Assembly: GCA_000499405.2 (NCBI GenBank)
Contig: HG738140.1
Coordinates: 6,370,158 to 6,434,157, forward strand
DNA length: 64,000 nt
Source: Onchocerca volvulus
Lineage: Eukaryota; Nematoda; Chromadorea; Rhabditida; Onchocercidae
Direction: 5' to 3'
Within the stretch, counting starts at the first letter, position 1. Every line of letters starts with the position of its first letter. The translations under genes were made by a program, and so were the position numbers. This document shows, in pieces, positions 50,801 to 61,263 of this stretch. The notes under the pieces were generated by a model, which ran no database searches, was not told the DNA's origin, and worked only from the letters and a program-made list of their open reading frames with translations.

Positions 50801-53800
50801 TCATTCTACGGTAAAAAATAGAAATTACTGAAATACTTAATTCAATTGCTAGAAATAAATTTAAAACTCAACTTTTTTTTTTTGCAGCACTACCTCCTGC
50901 ACCGCAGAATTTGCAAGTATCAAATGTTACATCTGACAGTGTTCGTGTAACCTGGGATCCGGTAAATATTGAAACGGAGCCGGTCAAGAAATATATCATC
51001 AAGTATCGCCAAAAGTAAGGTTTTCGTGATTTTGTAAAAGGTCAAGGGTCACGAAAGTAGAGTTTGAGTGTGTATTGACAGTCTAATCCTCCTGATTGAG
51101 TGTGTTAAACAAAAATGCATGTGATTAAAAAGATACTGATAACAACTTTTTTTTTTTTAAATGCTAAAAATTCAATATATCTTATCATGTTTGACACACA
51201 ATCAATAAATTGGCAAAATCACTTAATAAAAATAGAATATAATTAATAAAACTATTCATTATATTTTAAATTAAAATTGTTTATATATAATTGATTATTC
51301 TTGCTAATTTTTATTCGCCCTAATTTTTATTTGTAAAGAGTTAATCCCAAATATATTTAATTACTCATTTATTACAACAGAAATAAGCGACAAATTTTAT
51401 TTGTTAACTATATTTTCATTCACTATTGTTTAACTTTTAAAAATATTTTTTAATTAATTTCACATTCAGAACTCTGTTCAATTTTTTCCCAGCCATTTTT
51501 TGTAATTATAATTTCAGAAAAAAATAAAAATTACCTAAAATAAGTAATTTAGTATAAATTATGATTATTTTTAATAATTCTAACATGCATGTTTTGCTCA
51601 TTTGCTCTGTTTTTTTGAAGGAGTGCTGCTACTTTATCAAAATCAATATTTCCAGTTAATGATATCGAGTAAGTTATTAAATTTGAATTAAAACTTGCAA
51701 CTAAAATGTCAATAATATTAAATTAAATTAATTAGCAACCACAGTTATTGCATGATTAACTCACTCATTGATTTTCAATGTTTTTAATTATTCATATTAT
51801 TACTAGCAAATTTGTAAGATGTTCAATGTACGCTAATTTGAATGTTGCTGCATGTAAACACTACCGGTTTAATTTTTAAAAAAGAAACTGAATTTTGATT
51901 TTCTTAATTTCCGCTCAAAAGTGTTTACAACTTCTAAAAATTGCTACATCTCCTAGAAACATTCTCAAAATAAACATTTCATCGCTAAATGTTTCTGTTC
52001 GATTTTAAAAATATTTATCATTTCTTATAAGTATGTGAAATGCTTAAGTATTTGCTTGACGATTGAATGACAAAAGTTTGTATCATTTCTTTGAAATAAG
52101 TGGAGTACTTAAGTACTTAATTGGCACTTGAATATTAAAAATATCTATCATTTCTTATAAGTAAATAAGCTGGTTGAGTATTTATTTAACAATTCACTTC
52201 AAATTAAAAATTTTTGGGCCATGCACATTAAATAAAATTTATCGATTATTTTACAAATAAATTCTGCGTTTGGATGAAATATTTTTCGAAACATTACTAA
52301 AATTTAAGTTTTCAAGGTTGAAAAATAGGTAAACAACAGCAGTTTCATTAAATATATCATTTAATTATTTAATTTCCCACTAACTTGCATGATTTCTGAA
52401 AAACTTTAATTCAGTAGTCCATAAATAATTGAAAATTTTTTATTAAACTTTCTTTCTCTCTCTTTTTTATAGGATTTTTACATAAAATTTCAGATATGAC
52501 GAAGGATTATTCAAGCAGCAAGAAGTAAGCGCAAATGTTACCTCTACTGTTATCACTGATCTAGAACCTTATCAGGTTTATTTTTTGGAATTTTCTGAAA
52601 TTCATTCGAAACCTAATTAAGAAATTGCTGCATAAAACGGAATACTATTAAACAAAAAAAGACATTAATTGATCCATAAATGCTAAATCAATTAGGTTAA
52701 TAATTAATTTTACTAAGTATTATTAGGTATTCTGAGTTAAAATTAGACTTATCATTTTCATACATTATTACTGGTATTATTCACAATATTTTTCATTTTA
52801 TTAAAAAATATATGCAAAAATTATGTGAATTAAAATTTAAGTTCACTACTGTTTTCAGTTCATGCTAATTTTTACGAATATTATGAATGAATGAATGAAA
52901 AAACAAACAGAAAAATTAAATTTATTTTAATTTTCTCCGGCTTATGCTATGATTGTTATTATTACTATTTCTTTAACAATTTTATTTATTTATTTATTCA
53001 TTATTTTATTATTTATTTTTTGTTTATTTATTTTTATCATTTTTTTGATTCATTTTGAAGTTTAACTATCATAAATTTAAAATTTTGAACTAAAAAAAAA
53101 AAAAAATTCAAAACCAAACTGTCTGTTGCTTGAAATTTGTCCATTCATAAATAACGAATAGAAAAAGACAAAAAGGAAAAAAAACAATTAAATTTTATAC
53201 GAAATTTTATCGTTTCATTTTATTTTCATCCAATCATTTCACTGAATATTTCCGATTATTTCAAACATTTTTACTTAAATTTTAAACTTTTTCAGTTATA
53301 CGAAATCGCCGTTTCGTCTGCGAATGTAATTGGCCGCGGTGCCGCAAGCATGCCAAAAGAAGTGCAAACCGATGAAGCAAAGCCAGGTAGTGCACCGCAG
53401 AAGGTGCAAGCTCGAGCCTTAAGCCGAAGTTCGATTTTAGTTCGTTGGGAACCACCAGAGAAGCCAAATGGACAAATTACAGTAAGAATTGACGAAAATT
53501 ATCTTTGATTGAATTTTTTTTTTTTTTTTTAAATGAAATACGGGGTAATATTCTCTTTGAAATAAAATTTTCATCTGTATTTTGCAAGTTTTAATTATAA
53601 ATTTTAAATTTTAATAGAATTTTAATATAGATTGATTAAATTATCATATCATTAATTGTGGTCGACATTCTAATTGAATAAAATTTCCATATTTCTAGGG
53701 ATATATTGTTCATTATACCGATTTGGAACCAACAACATCACATTCTTTATGGAAAACAGTAAATTTAATTAATTTAAAATTTCTGAATTTTTGCGGATAA

Positions 53801-56800
53801 ATATTTATCAGACGGAAATTTAATTAAAGAAATATTAAGTTGATTTAAATAAACCTAGATAAAATTTTATTTGGACGAATTTTTGATCGAATAATTCTCA
53901 TCAAAATAATGCATTTTCAATTAATTTGCATACGTGCTACAATGACAAAAATTATTTGAAATCAATTACAGAATAGAGAAATAAATGAATGATATTTGGA
54001 TTGAAATTTTTATTTAATTAAATTGAAATTAATGATTTGATAAAGTGTTAAAATGATTATAATTTATCTTTTAGCACGAAACCAAATCGGATGAGTTAAT
54101 TACGACAATAGCAAATTTAAAATTTGAAAGTACCTATTATATTCATGTGCAAGCAAAAAATGCCAAAGGATTAAGTCCAATGTCTCAACTTGCCACTGTT
54201 ATCACAAAACAAGGAAGTATGGATATTTTGATTTTAATTTTAATTTTTTATTGAATATTTCATATTCGAAATTCAAAATTATTAATTGGTTCTTTTTTAC
54301 CAGTTAATAATAATCCGATCTTATTAATAAATTATATTAATCAACGATTAAATGCTTAGAGTAATTTTTTTTTTTATTTTAATAGCTTATAAATGCTTTT
54401 TCTCAAAAATTAGCGAATTTCGGTGAAAAAGATTTTAAGAAATTTGGAAATTTTTGAAATTTTAAAAAGCCATTAATAAATATAAAATATTATGCAATTT
54501 GTCGTCTAACGAATTTTTATATTAAAATATAAATGCAAATATAAAAATTCTTATATTTAATTAAAAAAACAGAGAACAAATAATATTCAAATTTAAGTAT
54601 GCTATCCAATTTCACTTAGTTGATTAATTAATGAATTGATTAATTACTGTCAGTCGATTAGCATTATTATTTTACCGTATTTTTCACATCATTAAGTAAA
54701 ATTATTTTTTATTTGCTGCTAACAAAAATCTTTTTTCCTATATTATTTTCTTCTTTTTTCGAATACGTTTATTTTTTTAATATATCTAATTATTATTTTT
54801 AAAAAATTTCAAGTTTTTAGGGCAATTATTTCATTGATAATTAATTTTCGCAACTTTTTTTAAGTTAATTAATTCATTGATAACTAATATTTGCAATTTT
54901 CTTGCAGTTCCGGGACAACCAACGAGTCTTACAGCAAAAGTTCTCGATTCACATCGAATTCAACTTACGTGGGATAAACCGTTACATTCATATAATATTA
55001 TCGGTTATTCAATTCATTTCAATTCATCAGATGGAATTAGTCGGGAATTGACCCTTACAGTACCTATAGAAAAGCAAATCATCGATGGATTACTTCCCGA
55101 TACTTTTTATTCTTTTCGGTTAGGCATTTTCATTTTCATGTATTTTCTAGCTATGAAAATTAAATTATCTAATAAAGAAATTAAAAAAACTAATTTAATT
55201 CGAAGAAAAAAAACTGAAAATGAATATTTAAGCTAATTGCAATTAAGTTAACTACTAAGATCAATCATAACCAAGATGATTAAAGCGAATTAATTCAATA
55301 AATTTAATCGATTTTGAAAAAAATAATAAATTTGAATATAAAAGAAATAATCAGTGTTTAAAAAAAATCTTAGTTTATTATTCATTTCTTCCTTCTTCTT
55401 TCTTTTATCACAATAAAATCTTTTTTCTATAAAAAATCTGAGAATGTTTTTTCTTTTAATTTTTTAAATTTTAAAAAGTTTTTCTCCTGTATATATTTAA
55501 ATATAATTAATTATTATAGAGTAGCAGCTCGATCAGAAAGAGGTATTGGTGCATTTTGTACAGATGTTACTGTTAAAACATTTCCAAATGGTAAGAAATT
55601 TTGATAATTCTGAATTTTTATAAAAATTTATTTGAAAAGAAAAACTAATCAATAACATGATTTTTTTGTCCTAGCATTTATCAATTTTTTTATTTGCTTT
55701 TTAATTTATTATAAATATGAATATATTGATTATTTGATAAAACAAATTGTCGCACGAGATGAAATTATCAAATTATCCATTAATATATTATATACATATG
55801 TATTTACATTTTTTTTGCAAATTTTCAAAGTTGACAGCCATTAAATGGCCAATTGAATGACCAAATGACCACAAAATAAATAGTAAATAATATTGTGCAA
55901 TTTATATTTGCATGTATTTGTTTTGTATATGTAAAATCATTTGTGCTGTTGTTTGGTCAATTAATTAATTATACAGATTTTATCAGTTGTAAAAAAATTC
56001 CAATTTTTAAATTAAATTACAAAATTTAAATTCAAATTATTGTGATTGTGTTTGTGAATTGTTTGTGAGTTATTTTCGTTCCAGTTCCGACTGTATCACC
56101 GAAAATTCTTATCCTAAAAGCGCTTTCGTCGCAGTCGTTGTTTATTCGTTGGAAAGCGCCATTGCTAGAAAATCATGAAGATAAAATCCTGAATTACCTG
56201 ATACGTTGGCGTCCGGTTTCGGAAAAAAATGAGACGAATGGTAGTGAAATACGGCAAAGTGATGAAGATGATGAAGAATTATCAACTGGAAAAGGTGAAA
56301 AAGATGAAAAACGATGGTCGGAAATGATTCAGGATGCTGTAATAGGCAATAGCGCAATTATCAGTGGATTAAATCCGCATACGATCTATGAAGTAAGTGT
56401 AGCAGCTGGAACCGGACTGGGTTATGGACCCGGAAGTGAACCGGAACAAGAGAAAACCGACGAAGATGGTTGGTATTGTTTCGTTGTTTTCGCAATTTAT
56501 ATGCATGCTTTTGAATATTTTCTTGATCCTATCCAAATAATTTAATAAAATTTTGATATTATTAATTTAATTTTAGAAAAAAATGTCATATCATATCATA
56601 TCATTATATTCAACTTTTAAATTATCAAAATTTGCATCATAAAAATTTGCTATTACAATATTTTCATTAATTTATCCGGAATTATTGAAATTGCAAATAT
56701 CTTAAAATTTTACTATAAAATTTTATTGATAATTAAACTACTACATCAAATTTTACTTAAATCAATTTTATCAAACTTTCACAATCATTTTTGGATAAAA

Positions 56801-56881
56801 TTTGTAGTATAAAAAATAAAAACGAAAAATTTTAATTAATTTAAATTCAAGAATCAAATGTAGCGGCGCAACATATCCCAG
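44859..56881 (+). CDS. ptp-3: LAR/PTP-3-like receptor tyrosine phosphatase, ectodomain part
   Basis: This gene encodes the extracellular half of a type IIa receptor protein tyrosine phosphatase. These are neuronal and epithelial adhesion receptors acting in axon guidance and synapse formation through extracellular-matrix and synaptic-organiser ligands. Fifteen exons join in phase to give about 727 codons. They encode Ig1 (Cys in SFFC and TISC), Ig2 (ELPAGFPIIEAHPVLKSVEQ; Cys in HVSC and YECVA), Ig3 (NLTC, GRNVLTLTRIEKTENYTC) and FN3 repeats 1-4. Two candidate microexons (36 and 30 nt) also fit. The order and the diagnostic blocks, LPxGFP at the start of Ig2, GRNVL...NYTCVAxSxLG in Ig3 and PGSEP...TDED at the end of FN3-4, are those of LAR, PTPRS and PTPRD. 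The signal-peptide exon, later FN3 repeats, transmembrane segment and both phosphatase domains lie outside or were not found. DSCAM-like or other Ig/FN3 receptors are unlikely given the block-by-block match. Confidence 0.93.
45105..45243 (+). CDS. ptp-3: LAR-like exon: Ig1, N-terminal half
   Basis: The exon lies between acceptor TTTTTTGCAG and donor AG|GTATTT, entering in phase 1 and leaving in phase 2. It encodes SAKLIIRPDSSTVAEDTRVS, then FFC with the first Ig cysteine, and VVWKKNGQS with the core tryptophan. It aligns with the start of Ig1 in vertebrate LAR. Confidence 0.93.
45440..45722. repeat. Simple repeats in the Ig1 intron
   Basis: At about 45450-45560 there is a TAATTATGAT/TGATTATAAT-type degenerate simple repeat. 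At 45674-45721 the string AATCCTGATTT occurs three times. Both lie in the intron splitting Ig1 and have no coding signal. Confidence 0.75.
45741..45892 (+). CDS. ptp-3: LAR-like exon: Ig1, C-terminal half
   Basis: The acceptor is a poly-T run ending TTTTAG and the donor is G|GTAAAT, leaving in phase 1. It encodes the second half of Ig1, with LSTLRIEPVRLTDANSTISC carrying the second cysteine and an N-S-T sequon, then NGIGNPVIADATLTVLRS as the last strand. Confidence 0.94.
45975..46166 (+). CDS. ptp-3: LAR-like exon: Ig2, N-terminal part
   Basis: Acceptor TTGTCTTTTAG, donor G|GTATTT, phase 1 to phase 1. It encodes the highly family-specific start of Ig2: DELPAGFPIIEAHPVLKS, AHVSC with the first cysteine, and ILWLRDLMPVD. 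The exon ends within STLGNPG, at the position where vertebrate mini-exon meA is inserted. Confidence 0.96.
46167..48022 (+). other. ptp-3: Intron at the meA position of Ig2, 1.86 kb
   Basis: This intron interrupts Ig2 where vertebrate type IIa phosphatases carry alternative mini-exon meA. I found no convincing in-frame mini-exon inside it. It contains scattered ACTGTA and ACCGTAT motifs, for example 46416-46470 and 47680-47715, related to the repeat at 49.75-50.18 kb. Frames at 46219-46422 and 47278-47469 are not supported as genes. Confidence 0.7.
48023..48133 (+). CDS. ptp-3: LAR-like exon: Ig2, C-terminal part
   Basis: Acceptor CAAATTTAG, donor G|GTTAAA, phase 1 to phase 1. It encodes GALMIQQAKEEDQGKYECVA with the second Ig2 cysteine, and ends HLYVK, at the position of vertebrate mini-exon meB between Ig2 and Ig3. 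Confidence 0.95.
48217..48438. mobile_element. MITE-like element with long imperfect inverted repeats
   Basis: The interval folds on itself. The inner arms 48261-48304 and 48349-48390 match well (for example CATTTAA...TTGTTTGAAGT against its complement). The pairing continues outward, with more gaps, to about 48217 and 48438. The loop is about 44 bp. It lies in the intron between Ig2 and Ig3 and encodes nothing. The structure fits a foldback-type non-autonomous DNA element; flanking target-site duplications were not established. Confidence 0.6.
48728..48895 (+). CDS. ptp-3: LAR-like exon: Ig3, N-terminal part
   Basis: Acceptor TTGTTTTACAG, donor G|GTTAAT, phase 1 to phase 1. It encodes VRRVPPYFS, as in the vertebrate Ig2-Ig3 linker, then GGALNLTC with the first Ig3 cysteine and an N-L-T sequon, and PRVFWKKSDD with the core tryptophan. 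Confidence 0.95.
49138..49245 (+). CDS. ptp-3: LAR-like exon: Ig3, C-terminal part
   Basis: Acceptor AATTTAG, donor T|GTAAGT, phase 1 to phase 1. It encodes GRNVLTLTRIEKTENYTC, VAVSKLGNIEVMTTVEVK, the hallmark end of Ig3 in this family, including a conserved N-Y-T sequon. Confidence 0.96.
49748..50180. repeat. Three diverged repeat units in the Ig3-FN3-1 intron
   Basis: Units share the order CTGTATC or CGTATC, then TTAC(C/A)GTA(A/G)TATCGAAT, then ATTTTTCT(A/G)(C/T)C or its variants, then a TACTG-containing end. The TATCGAAT landmark falls near 49814, 49993 and 50121. The second and third units are about 128 bp apart. The repeats lie in the 1.64-kb intron 49246-50887. Confidence 0.65.
50888..51014 (+). 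CDS. ptp-3: LAR-like exon: FN3-1, N-terminal half
   Basis: Acceptor TTTTTTTGCAG, donor AA|GTAAGG, phase 1 to phase 2. It encodes SLPPAPQNLQVSNVTSDSVR, VTWDPV with the FN3 tryptophan, and KKYIIKYRQ ending at the loop after the C strand. Confidence 0.95.
51621..51668 (+). CDS. ptp-3: LAR-like cassette-type microexon in FN3-1, 48 nt
   Basis: Acceptor TTTTTTGAAG and perfect donor GTAAGT bound 48 nt, with phase 2 at both ends. It adds 16 residues (about SAATLSKSIFPVNDIE) inside FN3-1. Skipping it joins RQ-K to YDEGLFKQQ in frame and gives the loop length of vertebrate LAR proteins, so optional inclusion is likely. Confidence 0.62.
52494..52575 (+). CDS. ptp-3: LAR-like exon: FN3-1, middle
   Basis: Acceptor AAAATTTCAG, donor CAG|GTTTAT, phase 2 to phase 0. 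It encodes YDEGLFKQQEVSANVTSTVI and TDLEPYQ, the E-F region of FN3-1 with an N-V-T sequon. Confidence 0.93.
53296..53481 (+). CDS. ptp-3: LAR-like exon: end of FN3-1 and start of FN3-2
   Basis: Acceptor CTTTTTCAG, donor ACA|GTAAGA, phase 0 to phase 0. It encodes LYEIAVSSANVIGRG (end of FN3-1), a short linker, then SAPQKVQARALSRSSILVRW and EPPEKPNGQIT, closely matching vertebrate FN3-2. The minus-strand frame over it is a shadow. Confidence 0.96.
53699..53758 (+). CDS. ptp-3: LAR-like exon: FN3-2, 60-nt segment
   Basis: Acceptor CATATTTCTAG, donor ACA|GTAAAT, phase 0 to phase 0. It encodes GYIVHYTDLEPTTSHSLWKT, matching the C-C' region of FN3-2 in vertebrate LAR (GYRVYYT...W). Confidence 0.93.
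54075..54216 (+). CDS. ptp-3: LAR-like exon: FN3-2, C-terminal part
   Basis: Acceptor ATCTTTTAG, donor A|GTATGG, phase 0 to phase 1. It encodes HETKSDELITTIANLKFEST, YYIHVQAKNAKGLSP and the end VITKQG, equivalent to VKTQQG in vertebrate LAR. Confidence 0.94.
54908..55118 (+). CDS. ptp-3: LAR-like exon: FN3-3, main part
   Basis: Acceptor TTTTCTTGCAG, donor CG|GTTAGG, phase 1 to phase 2. It encodes PGQPTSLTAKVLDSHRIQLT then WDKPLHSYNIIGYSIHF, an N-S-S sequon, and IDGLLPDTFYSFR. The corresponding vertebrate repeat also begins VPxQP. Confidence 0.95.
55520..55590 (+). CDS. ptp-3: LAR-like exon: end of FN3-3
   Basis: Acceptor TTATTATAG, donor G|GTAAGA, phase 2 to phase 1. It encodes VAARSERGIGAFCTDVTVKT and FPN, matching LAARSDxGxG...AxT in vertebrate LAR. 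Confidence 0.93.
56085..56468 (+). CDS. ptp-3: LAR-like exon: FN3-4 with a charged insertion
   Basis: Acceptor TTCGTTCCAG, donor G|GTTGGT, phase 1 to phase 1. It encodes a whole FN3 repeat: VPTVSPKILILKALSSQSLF, IRWKAP, LNYLIRWRPV, then SGLNPHTIYEVSVAAGTGLG and YGPGSEPEQEKTDED. Between the C and E strands lies a highly charged segment of roughly 35 residues (SEKNETNGSEIRQSDEDDEE and onward to EKDEKRW), longer than the loop in vertebrate members. Confidence 0.95.
56852..56881 (+). CDS. ptp-3: LAR-like candidate microexon after FN3-4, 30 nt
   Basis: A weak acceptor (AAATTCAAG) and a strong donor (GTAAGC) enclose 30 nt, phase 1 to phase 1, encoding ESNVAAQHIP after the conserved TDED end of FN3-4. 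It is GC-rich compared with the flanking intron. It can be included or skipped in frame, so a spliced linker cassette before FN3-5 is plausible. Confidence 0.5.
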
Positions 56882-57932
56882 GTAAGCAGATTGCAAAATC
56901 ATTTGAATATTGTAATTGTGCAAATGTTCTATCGATTCATTGCATGTTTACTTATTGGTACTAAAAATAAGTACTCATCAAATTTATTTAAATATCTTAA
57001 CTTTTATTTTTAGGTATTATGATTAAAATCGAGATTTTGAAATCATGAGTTTGTAATCAAAATTATGAAGATACCATGTTCTGGAAGAAAAAAAAATGTT
57101 ACAAATTTTTGTGGTAAAATTTTAAAATATTAATTTATAAATGAACATTTGAAATATAAATTTTGATTTTTTCAAAATGTATATTCCAAATTTCCATTGT
57201 TTTCTCAAAATTTCAAAATTTGTCGAAAAGATCCAGCAAACTGAAATATATATATAGAGGCATATGCTTATTAATCATTCATTCCTTATTCAACAACAAC
57301 TATTAATTTATGCAAATTATTATTTCTTCATCCAGCAGTGTTATTGACAAGAGCATGGCTTCATATTATTTTATTAATTGAAATTTTCTCGGTAAAAAAA
57401 AAAATGATTTTAGGATAAATAAGCATATGTCGGGATTTTTTTTTTAATTTTCATGTAAAACTTATTAACTGAATCATACAATTAATTATTTTGAATCGAT
57501 TTTTATTTGAATAAGCAGAATTTTTCATAATTAGCAGGGAATTTTTAAAATATATAGTGCCATATTTCTGATTTAGAAATTTTAAATATTCAATACCATA
57601 TCAATGTCAAAACTTGTTTTCTCTATCTCTATGTTTGGTACTGTTCTTCAAGAAATGAAAAGATTTTTTTCAGTCAAATTTTAATATTTAGACAAAATAT
57701 AATTTGAAATAAACGTACATGGATTGAGATTTGAAAAATACAGTTTAAAGACAGAAAAAGTTTCAGTTTTTCCGAGATATATGAATTAATCTGGTATAGC
57801 TCAATAAGCAATTTTTGATTTTGATTTTTTCTATTCAAATATCAAATGATTTTCAGGAAGAAAATGAAAACTTTTATAATAATTGAAAGTAACGTTTAGA
57901 AAATAAAGTTAAGAAATATTTCAAACATTAAT

Positions 57933-58300
57933 TTAAGGTATTTTAGAGAAAAATCTGATAATTTGTAGTTTAGTTGGATTGAAGATTGCTTCTTCCTGCT
58001 GTTGTGATTGCGCTATATCAGCGAAATCTTTTATTGGATTTAAACGATATTACAGACAATCTATAATATCTTCGCTAATCTTATAAGATAATATAGATAA
58101 TATCGTACATTACTTATACAATAATAGAGACTGAATAAACAATACACATTAAATAATAAAAGAATACTAACACTCGTTTGAATTGCTCACTAAGTTGTCG
58201 TACTTTCCGTTTGCGACCGTCATTCTCCTCTCCAACCGTTTTCGAAACTGAATTGGAATTGAACTGCTCCTGATATTGATGTTGAAGATATTGATTCTTG
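57933..58300 (-). CDS. Possible two-exon fragment of a nested gene, unknown
   Basis: On the minus strand, 58300-58191 is open from an AG acceptor and encodes a Gln/Asn-rich run (KNQYLQHQYQEQFNSNSV) followed by a basic stretch (GRKRKVRQL). A GTGAGC donor follows in phase 1. A second island, 58027-57933, has an AG acceptor, fits the same phase, encodes FADIAQSQQQEEAIFNPTKL and ends at a TAA. Both islands are more GC-rich and less repetitive than their surroundings, suggesting exons rather than chance. The family is unknown, the donor has alternatives (reading on to SEQFKR), and no upstream exon is certain. If real, it is transcribed opposite to the LAR-like gene inside its intron. Confidence 0.22.
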
Positions 58301-61263
58301 CTGACTCAGAAAACTGAGTTATTTTTATATGAACAATCTTTGGTCTTTATTTTGGCGGGATCTTATAACACATTAATCGTACAAAAAATTGGTTATCAGA
58401 AAGAACAATAAGAGATAGACAATGCTTACAATATTTTAAACAAAGCTCAAAAACTTTAGTCCTTGCAATATTCCAGACAATTAACATGAATTTAAACATT
58501 TTAAACACTGCACATAAACTCTACTAGCAGATCAAAAGATGAGGAAACAAAGGCCTTTGTACCCAAATATGGAAAGTAGCTCATTTTTCAGAAAATTTCT
58601 TCCCTATAAAATACTTGGATCATTTCTTCATTTATTTAATCGGCAAAGTAATTTTGTGGGAAATTTTAAATTTTAAGTTTCAATTTTTAGCTCTGCAATC
58701 AACCTTGCTTCATTACGATCAGATTCAACAAATTTTCATTCTTAATGAATTTCTTCTCGAAATAAAATAAAAAAAAAGTAAGGAAGGAAATGATGCATAA
58801 TGTTCGGTGAAAACTGCAAACGCGAATTATTTGTAATAGTACTAATTCTTTGATGAAAATATTTAGAAATTTTGAAAAATTGGGAAATTTTCAAAAATAG
58901 CAAGAAGAATGCGAATTTTTCATATTCAATTTTTTAATCTCAAGAAACTTTCATATCCGACTGGACTTAATTTACTTTATTTCATAAAAAATTGAGATAG
59001 CTTTTTTTTTTTCACACAAAGAATTTGCTTACTGTAGAATTTAATAGCTCAAATTATCTTTGAGTAGATTTTCTCTTTTACTTTTGTCTTTTTTTTTTTT
59101 GTAAATAAGACAATAATTTGTATCTTTTTTCATTCGATAGAAAATAAATCATTGATAGCATGCTTAATCTTATCCAATAATTAATTATTGTTGTTATCAT
59201 TGATGAAGAAACTCAACTGACAACATCAGGAGACGAATGTAAAATTATTTTCCATTTCTTATTTAAATTAAATAAATCGCAGTTATTATTGCTAATATAT
59301 ATTATTTATTATTAACATATTATCATCGCTCCTGTTAATATTAATTATTAATATTATTAGCATAATATCGAGCCATCAAATAACGGCACTTCAATTATAA
59401 ATTCTGCTCGAAAGCATTTAAAATGGTACAAAATTTAATTTCCACTTGTTAACTTTATTATCTAATCAGCAAGAAAATGCCAACTTCAAAATTTTTTTAT
59501 TTTGAAATTGAATTTTTCATTCAAAACTTTTTTTTTATTTCCATTTCATATATAATCATATTTTTGTTGTAAATGTAATCATCCTCCTCATTGATCTATA
59601 TTTAATGTTAGAATTTGACGATATTGTTAATATTAACGAAATTCTTGTGTTATTAATAAAATTTGCAAAAAGTTTCAATCATGAAAATAATTATCAATGA
59701 CATCAAAATTTTTCGATAAAATATATTGTTATGATAATATAAAAAATTTAAAATCAAAATTAATGAAAAAGAAGGCCTGATTTCTTCTTCATTTTAATGT
59801 CGCGAAATGTTCCACAAATAACTGAAACATTTTAAAATATTCCCGAATTGTTACTTAATTTTCCATAAATTTAAACCTTATCTTATTCTTTTTTTAGAAA
59901 AAAAGTAATTTAAACATTTCATTAATTTCTGTCTCCCCCTCTTCTGCTTTATTTTTCTATTCATTTTCATTCCCATTTTGTACTATTATTGCATATTAAT
60001 AGAAATATGGATTATAGAATTCATGGAACACCATTTTTCAGTGAGCAATTGGTTGGATAATAAAAAATTGCTGGAACAATTTCTCGAAATAAAACTAATT
60101 TTAGGACAATTCAGAACAATAATTAAATATAATTACAACACATTTTTCATATTTTCAATTTATTATTATAGTTTTATCGTTACTATTATTAGTATTATTT
60201 GTAGTTTTCGACTAACTTTATCTACCGAATTTTAATTTTTCCTTAAAATTCATAATATAGTGTTAAGCCATATTGTTATTTGATAGTATAAAAAAATTTT
60301 TCGAAAAATTTCAAATTTCATTTAAAAATATATTCTAAGGATAGGGAGAATCTGAAATTTTAATTTATTAATAAATAAGAAAAGGGAATGGAAGCTTAAA
60401 AGCGAAATTTCATACAATATTCAAAAATAGATTAATAAAAATTCGAGTCTATCATTAATCAATTTTGCTTTTCTATGCATGTGATATATTTTAAGATTAT
60501 TTTCATCGTAGCATATTTAGTTTCCATAAGTAGAATATGAAATTTCATTTTTATCATCATTAAATACGCGATACAAAGCAAAGCGCTTTTTTTGAAAAAT
60601 CGAAAAATTTACAAATTAATCTTGATTGTAATTTATCCCAAATTTTTATAATATATTTATTAATTCCATAGATATATAAAGTAAAAAATCAATGAGCAGC
60701 AAAATGTTAACAGCTCAGGAAGATGAAATGTTTTTAAAAGCTAAACCTAACTTGTCAATAGGATTTCACTATTCATAAAGCGAAATGCAAATTAGAAATG
60801 GCACGCAGAAATTTCAAATTTTAACAAATTTCAATGACAAATTTTGACATTTAACAGATAGAAAGCCAAATTTGTCAGATATCTTAAAAAAAAAAATCAA
60901 TCTCCAAGTAATATATTTGAATAATTTAAAAAAAAAGATATATTTTGGTACATTTAAAAAAAAAAAAAAGATTACGGGAAAGAAGAAATCATAATTTTTT
61001 ATTATCATATTTCTATTTTTGTCGCAAAATTTTGTCGTCCAAAGGAGATGGATGATAATTTTTCGCTATTTTTTTTTTGCCTTAAAAAAAATTTCTATTA
61101 ACGCATGATTTATAAATGAATCGTCGGGAACTAATTTGCATGCCACCATCGTCGAAATTACTTTAAAAAAAAAGAAACGATAAAATAAAACAAAAAAAAG
61201 AAAGACGAAAAGAGATTAATATGAAAAGAGAAAAAATGAAGAAATAACATTGAATAGTAATTT

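Noticed and set aside
53282..53467. Minus-strand frame across FN3-1/FN3-2
   Set aside because: Antisense shadow of the exon at 53296-53481.
56142..56357. Minus-strand frame across FN3-4
   Set aside because: Antisense shadow of the FN3-4 exon.
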